Part shown: piece by piece, positions 53,287 through 64,000 of the stretch
Position numbering within the stretch: the first letter of the stretch is position 1
How the letters are laid out: every line of letters begins with the position of its first letter
DNA from: Neocallimastix lanati (nom. inval.)
Lineage: Eukaryota; Neocallimastigomycota; Neocallimastigomycetes; Neocallimastigales; Neocallimastigaceae
Length of the DNA stretch: 64,000 nucleotides
Direction: 5' to 3'
Assembly: GCA_016946835.1 (NCBI GenBank)
Contig: JACVTC010000084.1
Location: 626,001-690,000 of the forward strand
Made by a program: the position numbers and the translations under genes
Notes under the pieces: generated by a model
What the model was told of the DNA's origin: nothing
Databases searched by the model: none
Seen by the model: only the letters and a program-made list of their open reading frames with translations

Positions 53287-53699
53287 AAAGGTTTCTATCC
53301 TGGGATATCATGAGACCACACGTGATGTCTATAAGGCTTTCCCTCAGATGATTATTTCACCCAACCATGATACTACGCTTTGAATTGAAGCATAGACCTT
53401 GATGATTGTAAAATTTCCAATCGCCAATGATTACACCCACTAGGGAGGAGTTAATGGTTCCGTTCTGATGCTCGTGGTCATTAGAGATATATGTAGGAAC
53501 GTTAGGAATGCATCTCCGGGCAGTGTGTAACGACGATTGAGAGCGGCGAAGCTGATACAGTATGCCAATAACTCATCACCTTACAGTTAATTAATAACTG
53601 TATGGCCATATGGGAGATGGGTACCCATATGTGCAAGTCTATATATATATAAAATAAAAAATAAAAAATAAAAATAAAAAATATAAAATAAAAAATAAA

Positions 53700-53742
<43 letters not shown>

Positions 53743-54612
53743 TAAAAAATAAAAATATAAAATATAAAATAAAAAATATAAAATATAAAATAAAAAAATA
53801 TATATATATATAAAATATAAAATATAAAAATATAAAATATAAAATAAAAAAAAATATAAAATATAAAATATAAAATAAAAATAAAAAATAAAAAAAAAAA
53901 TAATAAAAAAAAATATAAAATATAAAGTATTAAAATATAAAATAAAAAAATAGATACCACCTAAAATCATCCTAACTTTGTGCTACTTTTAACTCCCTTT
54001 TTTATGATGTCCTCATCTTTTTTTTTTTTTTTTTTTTTTTACTGAATTATTTATAAATATTTCTTTTATTAAAAAAATTTATTAGTAATTTAAGATTTTT
54101 TTAAGATTTTTTTAAAATACTGCGCAAGGACTTAAAAGGTGTAAAATGATCAATTAATTATTTAGATATTATTTTTTAATATTTTTTTTAATAATTATAT
54201 TTTAAATTTAACAATTATATTTTAAATTATTATCCTTTACATCTTTTAAATTATTAATACTTATTTTTTTTATATATATAAAATTCTTATATATATTTTA
54301 AAAAATTATAAAACGTTTAAAACATATGATAAAATATTTTATTTTTTTAAAGCGTTAATTCTAATGAATATTTATTATTATATAATGTATATTTATTATA
54401 TATATGTCCATATATATATGTATATTTTTTTAAAAATTTAATTTTAAAATTTATTTATTTATTATAGTTTTATATATTTATTTTTATTTATTTAGTTTTT
54501 TATTTAAATTATATATATTATTTATTTATTTTATTATTAATTTATTTATTTATTAAAAATTTTGCGAAATGAAACTTTTCCGAAATGAAATTTTGCGAAA
54601 TGCTCCTCCCCC
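52941..54612. mobile_element. Non-autonomous TIR element (1672 bp) with 9-bp target duplication
   Basis: The 9-mer AATTAAGAA flanks it at 52932-52940 and 54613-54621. The left end contains CATTTCGCA motifs at 52951, 52973, 52988 (CATTTCGGA) and 53004; the right end carries the reverse complements at 54565, 54581 and 54596. From 52973 inward, about 48 bases match the right end inward from 54602 with one mismatch, then continue into shared AATAAATA-type sequence. A 9-bp duplication and long TIRs fit the MULE superfamily. There is no transposase gene: the inside is AT simple repeats, the GC-richer core at 53290-53640 and a segment shared with 38666-38945. This makes it non-autonomous. Confidence 0.8.
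53290..53640. other. GC-richer unique core carried inside the TIR element
   Basis: About 350 bp of non-repetitive sequence sits between (AAAATAT)n-like arrays. Low-complexity minus-strand frames run into it, but no stretch gives a recognisable protein in any frame. It contains the inverted repeat CATATGGG (53607-53614) / CCCATATG (53624-53631). Captured genomic DNA or an RNA-like structure are both possible; I found no tRNA or rRNA signature. Confidence 0.55.
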
Positions 54613-55061
54613 AATTAAGAAATGTCGTAAAAGCATAAATTTATGTATTAATCTAGTTTTTATTGTATTTCTTATTAGAAATTAATTTATATATTTTTTA
54701 TTATTTAATTTAATAATTAATGAAAGTAAATTAATATTTATTACTTTAATATAAGAAAACTTTATTATAGTAAATAATTATAAAAGAGAAAAATACTTTG
54801 AAATGGATTTTAGTTCTCTGTCCAAGAATAAGAAATAGTAGATTATAGTAATTCTTGAGATCAAAATATGAAAATAAATATTAATTTTAGGAATAAATGT
54901 TAGTTTACATTTTAAATAATGATAAGTAAATGTAATTCTTCTAAATAAATAAAATTTAAATAAAATTATTTTTATAAAACATATAAATTATAAATAAATT
55001 ATATTCCCCATTTAAAGAATAAACCTTAAAAGAACCGAACCTGAACTTCGTACTTTATCAT

Positions 55062-55176
55062 ATTTTTTAATAATTTTTTTGGCTAAATTTATATTAGAGA
55101 ATAGTAAAACATTTTTTAATAATTTTTTTGGCTAAATTTATATTAGAGAATAGTAAAACATTTTTAAATAATTATA
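55062..55176. repeat. 49-bp tandem unit, right array (2 copies)
   Basis: GGCTAAATTTATATTAGAGA starts at 55081 and 55130, exactly 49 bp apart. The sequence is nearly the same as the array at 52815-52893 and has the same orientation. Confidence 0.85.
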
Positions 55177-55996
55177 TTTAAAGTTTATTGTACCACTTTC
55201 AAAAATTTTAATAAATAAGAAAAAAAGTACAATTAAATTAATTGTTTTATACTTATTAAAATTATTATATTCAATAAATATATTAATTAATTAATTACTT
55301 TTTTATTTATAAAAAAAATTAATATATTAATTAAATAATATTTAAATTAGGATTAAAAAAACTCAATATTTTGGTTGTTTACTAATTTTATTTATTTGAT
55401 GCTTTTTTTTTTTAAGAATAAATAATTTAATGAATATTTATTCATATAAAATACATTTGATGGATTATACCTATTTCAATATATTAAATACATGCTTACA
55501 TATGAAGTATATAAAAAGAGGCTTATAAAAAAATAAAAAATTTTAAAATTAATAAAAAAAATGATTATATATATTAAATATTCTATAAATATAAAATTAT
55601 AATATAATAATATTTCTTATAAGTCTTATATATAGAAAAATAATATTAACAATAAAAATTATAATATATTAAAAATAATTTTTTAGATTTTAGAAAATAA
55701 TTTTAAATCATACTAAAAACTTTTTTTTTAAATAATTTCAATTATTTTTATATTATTTTTATCCAATTTTTAAATTAATTTTTATTTCTTTCTGGATTTA
55801 GCGTTTGTGTATATGTGGCTTAAATAGTTTTTACTTAATTGCCACAATATATAATTTTTTTTAATTAATAAATAAATAATTAATTAAATAATAAAATCAT
55901 TTTTGAAATAAGTAAATAAGTCTTTAAATAATTTATTATAAAATATTTTTAAATAAATAAATAATAAATAATAAATGATAATAAATAGTTATTTGT

Positions 55997-56125
55997 ATTA
56001 ATTAAATTTTTGATTTATGAAAATATTAATATACATATATTAATTAAAATTTTGATTTATGGATAATATTAATAGACATATATTAATTAAAATTTTGATT
56101 TATGGAAAATATTAATATACATATA
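55997..56125. repeat. Three tandem copies of a 42-bp unit
   Basis: ATTAATTAAAATTTTGATTTATG followed by (A/G)(A/T)AATATTAATA(T/G)ACATAT recurs with GATTTAT at 56012, 56054 and 56097. Copies differ by a few substitutions. Confidence 0.85.
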
Positions 56126-56456
56126 CACATATAAATATATAAAAAAAAGGTACGTAGTACTAAGATATTAAATTTGAAATAAAAATAATTTCATTGAATA
56201 ACATTACAGAATTGGGTTAGAATTTAGAAATAGATTAGGAATAATTTCATATAATGATATTACAGTGTTGAAATAAGGATTGAGATAGGTGTGTTGCATT
56301 TCGCTTGAGGAAATATAACTTTGGCTAAATTCATCACATTCGATTGAAAAATCTTTTATAAATTTAATTTATTTTTATTATATTTAAATCATAATAAAAA
56401 TAAATACTGTTTGTAGTTACAATTAAAACATATGTATGTTATATATGTTACATAAT

Positions 56457-56511
56457 AATAATAAAGAATGTTATTTTTAATAATAATAATAAAGAATGTT
56501 ATTTTTAATAA
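56457..56511. repeat. Two-copy relative of the ABCA intron minisatellite
   Basis: (AAT)n followed by AAAGAATGTTATTTTT occurs twice here. It is nearly the same unit as the one in the ABCA intron at 58555-59092 (AAAGAATGTATTTTT) but with one extra T, so this copy would not keep a reading frame open. Confidence 0.8.
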
Positions 56512-56929
56512 TACTTATAATAATAATAATGATTATTAGTAGTAACAGGTTTTGATGACTGTTTTGAAGTATTCTAAGTCAATTTTGATTTAAAAATTTT
56601 ATTTTTTATTTTTTTATTAATAACAAAAATTCATAAGAAAATTTATTTTTACATAAAAATTAAATCTTTTAATGTAATCATATTATATTAATATCTATTA
56701 ATAAAGTATTATTTTATAAATCTCATTGTTTAGTTGAAGTTTTATTCTATTGAGTATTTAATTTTCATATATTAATAAATACAATTTAAGAAATTTTGTT
56801 ATTTATAATAATTATTAAAATATGATTATGTTATAATGAATATAATTTTTTTAACGATAAAAAAAAATTTATAATAACCATAATCATTGATATAATTAAT
56901 TTTAATAATTAATTTTAGTTATATGTAGT

Positions 56930-57108
56930 GGGAATGGGGCATTTCGTCAAGTTGCATTTCGTCAAATTGAAAATTATTAAATAAATAAATAAATAAATAA
57001 ATAAAATTAAATATTATTACTATTAAATAAAAATAAGTTTAAAAAAATTATTTTTAATTTTTATTTATATCAATATATTCCACTTGGTGAAATGCAACCT
57101 GGTCTCCC
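56930..57108. mobile_element. Small MITE-like element with imperfect TIRs (179 bp)
   Basis: The left end reads GGGAATGGGGCATTTCGTC, with a second GCATTTCGTCAA at about 56958. The right end, read inward on the other strand, gives GGGAGACCAGGTTGCATTTC followed by ACCAA and then AT-rich sequence like the left side. The ends share GGGA and the CATTTCG motif with the larger elements at 35.8 and 52.9 kb. The flanking 9-mers (ATATGTAGT and ATATAAATT) agree at 6 of 9 positions, so a target duplication is possible but unproven. Confidence 0.6.
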
Positions 57109-58384
57109 ATATAAATTTGACTTTATTTAATTTATTCTTAACCCTTTAATTTTTATATAATTTACTTTCAACCTTCAAATTTAATACATAAACTAAAAAA
57201 ATTTTTACATATAATAAAATACTGAAATATTAGATTTTATAATAAATATTTGATATTTAATACATTATTAATAATATATTAATAATAGTATATATTCAAT
57301 TGGTATTTATTATTTATTATGTATTATTGATATTTGATCTTTTTATTTATTCATTAATATACTATATATATATATATATATTTGTTATATATTTTAATAA
57401 CCATAGTGCACTTTTAATTATTTAAAATAGTTGTACCACCACAATTATAAATTGTTTATCATACATTTAATATATATAATTTTTTTTTTAATTACTTTTA
57501 ACAAAACATTATTAAATAAAATTATACAACTTTTAAAGATATGCAATATATTACTTAATATAGATATATTTTAGATTAAATTAAAATATTTATTCTATAT
57601 ATCCACAATAAATAAATTAATATATTTCATTCTTATTAAGTTATTTATTTTAATATCATATTTTAATATATAATTTTTTTTATGATATATATATTTGAGT
57701 AATCTATTAAATATTACAATGTATTTTGAATATATTTTAATTTTTTCATGAATTGCATATGATATATAACTCAAAAGTTCGAAAATAATATTTTTAGGTT
57801 ATATTATTTTTTATATATTTTATCATAGTTAAAAAATATTAAATATTTAAAGGTTTTATTAATATTATTATTTTTTAATTTGTAGTGAATTTCGAATTAT
57901 ATTATTCAAAATATGTATAGTTTTAATATATTCATTATATATTTATTATATATTCATTATATAACCAATACAATATATTGAAATATATATTTATATAAAG
58001 AAAAGCAGCATGTTTTTCTATATAATCAGCATTTTTTCCCTTCATTTTAAATAGAACGAAATATAAAATAATAAAATCTTATATTCAAAATACGGTTTGA
58101 ATAAAATAAAATAAAATAAAATAAAATAAAATAAAATGAAATGAAATAAAATAAAAAAAAAAATAAAATAAAATAAAATAAAATAAATAAATAAATAAAA
58201 AAAATAAAAAAAGAATAAAACAATAATAAAATAAAATAAAATAAATAAAAAAATAGTAAAAAAAAATTTATTGTTAAAGAAAGTATAATATAATATAATA
58301 AAATAAAATAAATTGAATACTAGTTTAATAAAAAATTTATGAATATTAATAATAAATTTTATCATAACATTAAAACTTTAAAAA
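57109..58384. other. Intergenic upstream of the ABCA gene
   Basis: No gene. AT-rich, ending with a purine-rich (AAAAT)n region (about 58098-58320) just before the ATG at 58385. The minus-strand frame over it is a low-complexity Phe/Leu/Ile artefact. Confidence 0.75.
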
Positions 58385-58997
58385 ATGTCTTTTAAAGAAC
58401 AATTCAAAATTATTTTATGGAAAAATTGGAAGATTTTTAGACAAAAAACTTTCCTTTTTTTAATAGGAGGTGAAATTATTGTTACAATTATGATAATATG
58501 CACTTTAGGTATTTTCAATTTTTTTTTTTTTTATGTAAAACTTACATTAATATTTAATAATAATAATAATAATAATAATAAAGAATGTATTTTTAATAAT
58601 AATAATAATAATAAAGAATGTATTTTTAATAATAATAATAATAATAATAATAAGGAATGTATTTTTAATAATAATAATAATAAAGAATGTATTTTTAATA
58701 ATAATAATAATAAAGAATGTATTTTTAATAATAATAATAATAATAATAAAGAATGTATTTTTAATAATAATAATAATAATAATAAAGAATGTATTTTTAA
58801 TAATAATAATAATAAAGAATGTATTTTTAATAATAATAATAATAATAAAGAATGTATTTTTAATAATAATAATAATAATAAAGAATGTATTTTTAAAAAT
58901 AATAATAATAAAGAATGCATTTTTAATAATAATAATAATAATAATAAAGAATGTATTTTTAATAATAATAATAATAATAATAATAAAGAATGTATTT

Positions 58998-59029
<32 letters not shown>

Positions 59030-59039
59030 GAATGTATTT

Positions 59040-59071
<32 letters not shown>

Positions 59072-62000
59072 GAATGTTTTTTTAATAATAATAATAGTAC
59101 TAAAAAAAAAAAATTTAAAATATTTGCTTTTATAAATATAATTGAAATATTAAAAAAATTAAATATTTAAAATAATATATCTTTATGCTTATTATTCTAA
59201 AATTTTTATAAATACTATTCTTTTTTTTTTCTTTTTTTAATAACAATTCATTAATTTTTAATAGCTATTAGAGATAAACAAGATGAAGAATATGATATTT
59301 CTGCAAGTACCAATTTAACTGATATTTCGTATAATTATATGATAAATAGTGAAGCTAATACTTTAGCTTTTGTTTTACCAAAGAATCAATTAGGTATGAA
59401 TGGAGATGATTTTGTTAATAATTTTATGAATGACTCTTCTATTTCTGAAGTTGTACAAAAGAAAAAAGAAAAAAGTAATGATATAAAAATCCTAAAATTT
59501 GAAAGTGAACAAAAATTTGAAGAATATTCCAATAAGGATAACGATGATACTCTTATTGCTGGTATCATTTTTAATAATGACTATAATGATTATTCAATCA
59601 GAATAAAAGGTAGTAATATTGTGGATACAAAAAAAAATCCTCTTGGTAATTATGGTCAAAGTAGACATGATGAAATTATAATGGCTTATTCTTATTACAT
59701 GCAAAAATATTATATCCGTGGAATGAAAGATACCGAATCTGATACTTATAAAAATTTATTTGTTCCTTTACAAATGGCTTTGGATAGAACAATTATTAAA
59801 TGGAAAACCAATAATACGGTTCATCATTACACAGCTGAAATTGGAAAACTAAGTAAAGCAAAAGTCCATTATATATTGAATGAAGAACAAAATCGTAAAG
59901 CTTCTTATAGTGGATATGCACCTGTAATAGCCTTTATGTTTGTAGCTCAAATATTTCATTTAAGTAATCGTTTAATGGAAGAAAAAGAAAATAAAATAAG
60001 AGAAGGTCTTATTGCTATTGGAGCTAATCGTATTCTTTTATGGTTAACGTGGGCAATTATTTATCTACCTGCTTCTATTATTACTGTCGTTTTAGCTATT
60101 GTTTTTGATCCACCAAAATTAATGGGTGCTATTAATCCAATCATATTTTTTATCACTTTATTTCTTTATGCTATAAGTATTTACGAAGTCGTTGTTATCT
60201 TTTCTTTAATTTCAAAAAAGGGTAAAACAGTTACAATGCTTATATGCTTCTTCCTTTTTGCTTTAATAAAAATTAATGAATTAGTTTACGATTTAAAGTA
60301 TACCAATTATGAAAAAATTGAAAAAATTCTTTCTCTTATTTTCTCTCCTATTGGTATAAGTATGGCTGCTAGTACAATTACTTATGAAGACAACAAAAAT
60401 GGTCATATCGGTTTTTCAAATTTATTTGAAAGTGGTTATGGCATTTATGTTGTTTTTCTTATTATTGATATTATTGCATATTTTTTTATTGCTGTAGTTA
60501 TTGACTATACTAGTGGTATTAACTTTAGAACTATTGGTATCAAAAAATCTCAAAAGATTATTAATGACTCCTCATCTCTTTATGATAAAGATATTCAAGA
60601 AGATCCAGTCGGTTCTGAGTGTTATGTTCAAGTTAAAAACATTTACAAATTCTTTAAATTCAGAAGGGATATAGTAACTGATAATGATGAAGACAATAAA
60701 TTCGATAAAGTATTTGCTGCTAATAATAATATAAGTTTCAATGTATACAAAGATGAAATATTTGCCATTTTAGGTCATAATGGTGCCGGTAAAAGTACTT
60801 TAATTCAAAATATGGTGGGTATGCTTAAGCCTGATAATGGTGATACATACTATGGTGGTTTACCTATTTCAAAAAATAAAAAGGAAATTAATCCGAAAAT
60901 GGGTATTTGTCTTCAAAGTAATATTTTAATTGAAAATTTTACTGTTGCAGATCATTATAAACTTTTCTCTGGCATTAAAGGTGTAACAATTCCTGTTGAT
61001 AATTGGTTAAAAGATATTGATTTAACGGAGAAAAGAGATTATGAAGTTCAAAAATTAAGTGGTGGCCAAAAACGAAAATTATGCATAGGTTTAGCTTTAA
61101 TTGGTAATCCTAAATATGTTTTTTTGGATGAACCAACCACTGGTTTAGATCCTCTTTCTAGAAGAAAAATTTGGAGCTTATTACTTAAAAATAAGAAGGA
61201 CAGAGTAATTTTTATTACTACTCACTATATGGATGAAGCTGATATTATTGCGGATCGTAAATTGATATTAAATAAGGGTGTAATTCGTTGTTTAGGAAGT
61301 AGTGTTTATTTGAAAAATCATTTCCGAATGAAGTATAGTTTGGAAGTTGAAACGCAAGATTCAGAATCCATAGAAGCTATCATTAAACATTATATTCCAA
61401 AAGCTGAATACTTTAATAATAAAACAATTCTTGATGATAAAAATATAAATATAAATTCTTTTGATAATAATCACCTAACAGATTCGGATAAATCAACCGC
61501 TGCTTCCTCTTGTTCAATTTGGAAGTTACCCATTGATTCCTCTGGGGCTTTTTCTTCTCTTTTAAAGCATTTAGAGAAAGAAAAAGGAGATCTATTACAA
61601 GATTTTTCATTAAATGCACCACTTTTAGAAGAATTATTTATTAATTTAGAGAAAGAGAATGAAAGTGAAAATAAATTTAATTATAATTTACAGAAGGCAA
61701 TTGAATTACCAAATAATGAATTACTTAAGAGGCCAAGCGATGTTGCTACTGCTTTACGTCTTGCCTCATATCGTATCAAGCTTTACTTCCGTAGAAAACT
61801 TTACCTTTTAATGGCGGTTCTTTTACCATTTATTATTTTTATCAGCATTTTTCCATACTTTAATAATACTATTAAAAATTTAGATTTCTTCAATAATCAA
61901 AAACTTGATTTATCCCCCCAACTTTATAAAAATCAACAATGGAATTATGCTATTTTAGATTCTGACACTGGAATGAATAATACAATTACTCAACAAATTA

Positions 62001-64000
62001 TAGAAAATGAATTACCAAAAATGAAAAATAATAAACCAGGTATTACCTATAATTCACAAAAGGATATGGAGAGTATTTGTCAATCCGTATCTAATGAACC
62101 ATACTATATTTCTAGTTTCTCTGGTAACTATTTGAATAATCAATATCAATTTAAGGTTTATTACAATGATTCCATACTTCATTCACTTCCTTCAACAATT
62201 AATGCTTTAAGTAATGCTATATTAGCTTACAATCAAATTAATGATACTATTAAAGTTAGTTCTCACCCCTATGCTTTTTACAATTCTAATTCATTAACTA
62301 CAATGAATTATTATGGTTCTTTGGTTATTGCTATATCGGTTGCTTTTGCTCTTTCCTTTTATGGATTAAATATTGTTCATGAGAAGTCAGCAAATCTTTT
62401 GAAGCAACTTCAACTTAACGGAATTTCTAATAAAAGTTACTGGCTGTCATTAATTTTCTCAGATTATTTATGGTTTTTGGTGACTTGCATTATAATAGTA
62501 ATATCTATTATTATTTGTAAATTTGCACCACTTTATTACTTTAATATACTACTTGTTATTAGTGGTTTTCTAATTATTTGTAGTTTAGGTTGTATATTAT
62601 TCCAATATTGCATTAGCTTTATTTTCAAGAGTGAAAATAGCGCTTATGTATTGTTCCTTTTAGTGAATATTTTACCTACTTTTTATTTTGTTACCGAAAC
62701 TTACAAAATTAATGGTGATAACGAATCCGATGAATTCACCGATTTTATCTATTATTCAGCTTTCTTTATTGATACTATTTTTCCAAGTTATTGTTTTATT
62801 CGTGTTTTTAAGAATTTAATTTTAATTGGTATTAAACATCAAGCTATTAGCTATTCAATATCCTTTGCTAGCATATTTTCTAAGAAGTCTCAGATTTTAC
62901 CTCATTTTGTAGGGGCTTTTCTATCCATTATTCTCTATGCCTTTGTTTTAGTTACTTTGGTTAAAAAAATTTATACTCCAAATAGAAGAAATGTTTTTGA
63001 AATTACGGATGAAAAGCGTAAAGATATTGAAGAAGAAATGAAGCAATGCGATGATGATGTTTTTAGAGAATATGAACGTGTTAATGCTGATGCTGAAACA
63101 AACAAGATTCCAATTAAATTAGTTACACTTACTAAAGAATATGATCATTTCCAATTTATCTCTAATGTTGAATTACGCGAAGCGATGGAAAGAAAAAATC
63201 CAAAGTATGGTGAATATCATATATCCGATTTAGGTGCACGTCGTATTGTTATGAAAGCTTTCCAAAATATGACTTTAGGTATTAACAAATGTGAGTGCTT
63301 TGGCATTCTTGGTCCAAATGGTTCTGGTAAGTCTAGTCTTTTAAATACTGCTTCCTTCACTTTTAAACAAACGATAGGTGATATTTATTATGATGGCCAG
63401 AACACTTTAGATAGAAAAGGAAATGAAATTACTCTCGGCTACTGTCCACAAGAAGATACACTTTGGAGTGAAATGACGCTTTATGAACATATTGAAATGT
63501 TTCTCTATATCCGTGGTTATTCTAAGGAGCAATCCAAGAGATTGGCCAATCAATTTATTCATTATTGTCGTCTTACTTCTCATAAGAATAAATTGCCATC
63601 TGAGCTTAGTGGTGGTACACGACGTAAATTAAATATATTAATCGCGCTTTGCTGTTCTTCCTCTAAAGTTATATTGGATGAACCATCCGCCGGTATGGAT
63701 CCATCAACTCGTCGTTATGTCTGGGATATTATTAAAGCTACTCTTCAAAACAACCAATCTGCTACTATTATCACTACTCATTCTATGGAAGAGGCAGAGT
63801 TACTTTGTAATCGTATTGGTATCATGGTAAACGGTAAATTACAATGCATCGGTACTCCAGAACATCTCAAAATGAAGTTTGGTCATACTTATATTCTTGA
63901 TGTTCATACGGATGATGTAGAGAAATTTCATCAAGAAGTTGTTGTTGGTAGAGATTTATTCAATGGTACTCATTATGAAAGAGAAGACAAATCTTTACGA
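58385..64000 (+). CDS. ABCA-type ABC transporter, 3' end beyond the window
   Basis: Exon 1 is 58385-58508 (MSFKEQFKIILWKNWKIFRQ..., the ABCA-type N-terminus). A 756-bp intron (donor GTATTT, acceptor TTTTTAATAG) follows, and exon 2 runs from 59265 through the window edge with no stop, about 1620 residues in view. The order is: first membrane helix, large exofacial loop, helices (about 59920-60540), NBD1 with GHNGAGKST (about residue 545), LSGGQ (639) and VFLDEP. A second membrane half with its own loop follows, then NBD2 with GPNGSGKSS (about 1391), LSGGT (1489) and VILDEPSAGMD. This is a full-size single-chain ABCA transporter, probably moving lipids or related amphiphiles across a membrane; the substrate is not shown by the sequence. 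NBD2's signature has T for the usual Q. Only the C-terminal end is missing. Confidence 0.93.
58555..59092 (+). repeat. Minisatellite in ABCA intron 1, 15 units of (AAT)n-AAAGAATGTATTTTT
   Basis: Fifteen units, each AAT repeated 4-9 times followed by a 15-base spacer (one with GGAATG, one with a C, the last with GTTTTTTT). Because both parts are multiples of three bases, all length variants keep one frame open (N-run plus KECIF), so unspliced RNA would encode a frame from 58385 to 59170. It lies wholly inside the intron. Confidence 0.95.

Larger units (their letters stand above)
54613..56929. other. Non-coding stretch rich in short dispersed repeats
   Basis: No gene seen. It holds the right-hand 49-bp array (55062-55176), a 42-bp tandem repeat (55997-56125), a TIR-like motif TTGCATTTCGC at about 56293-56303 followed by TTTGGCTAAATTCAT, and a two-copy minisatellite (56457-56511). 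Confidence 0.65.

Noticed and set aside
53290-53640. tRNA- or SINE-like promoter boxes in the GC-richer core
   Set aside because: A box-B-like GGTTCCGTTCT was noticed, but there is no matching A box or cloverleaf, so no tRNA or SINE call is made.
53087-53970. Phe/Tyr/Ile-rich frames around the TIR element core
   Set aside because: Products of (AAAATAT)n-like arrays; their C-terminal parts run into the GC-richer core but give no recognisable protein.
58042-58365. Minus-strand Phe/Leu/Ile frame upstream of the ABCA gene
   Set aside because: Created by the (AAAAT)n tract just before the ABCA start.

Overview
The window looks like nuclear DNA from an anaerobic gut fungus (Neocallimastigomycota, the Piromyces/Neocallimastix/Anaeromyces/Orpinomyces group). 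The evidence is the extreme AT content, long homopolymer and (AAT)n tracts, short GT-AG introns, a flagellar dynein heavy chain (zoospores), a secreted CotH protein with three fungal dockerins and three CBM1-like modules (cellulosome type), and the remains of a bacterial-type NRPS condensation domain. The genus cannot be fixed from the sequence alone.

Layout. 1-3.5 kb: low-complexity DNA, then a secreted, probably GPI-anchored protein of unknown function (-). 6.8-8.4 kb: an eight-exon plasma-membrane-type syntaxin (Qa-SNARE, 291 aa, -), rebuilt exon by exon. 9.5-23.2 kb: an eleven-exon single-headed axonemal inner-arm dynein heavy chain (about 3910 aa, -); two of its introns are inflated by (AAT)n arrays. 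23.4-24.2 kb: a four-exon 152-aa protein I do not recognise (-). 25.4-34.7 kb: GCN1 in eight exons (about 2790 aa, -). 36-41 kb and 50-57 kb: a decayed zone holding a MULE-type DNA transposon with terminal inverted repeats and a broken transposase, a Ty1/copia reverse-transcriptase relic, an ISWI-type remodeller pseudogene, an NRPS condensation-domain pseudogene, an unidentified coding relic, a 1.67-kb TIR element with a 9-bp target duplication and a GC-richer core, and a small MITE. 44.8-48.3 kb: the dockerin/CBM1 CotH protein (three exons, 1036 aa, -). 58.4 kb to the window end: an ABCA-type ABC transporter (+), cut by the window edge, with an in-frame minisatellite in its first intron.

The intact genes are unrelated housekeeping, flagellar, secretory and plant-biomass genes, and there is no obvious gene cluster. 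All exon models were built by hand. Every junction is GT-AG, every phase closes, and the joined proteins match their families, so the syntaxin, dynein, GCN1, CotH and ABCA models are well supported. Several exons (26, 42, 34, 47 and 49 codons or bases long) are short enough to be missed by ORF-based reading.

The most interesting structure outside the genes is a repeat family whose ends carry the motif CATTTCG. It occurs in the 35.8-37.15 kb transposon, the 52.94-54.61 kb element, the 56.93-57.11 kb MITE, and weaker relics near 38.9 and 56.3 kb. This suggests one MULE family and its non-autonomous derivatives colonised this interval.
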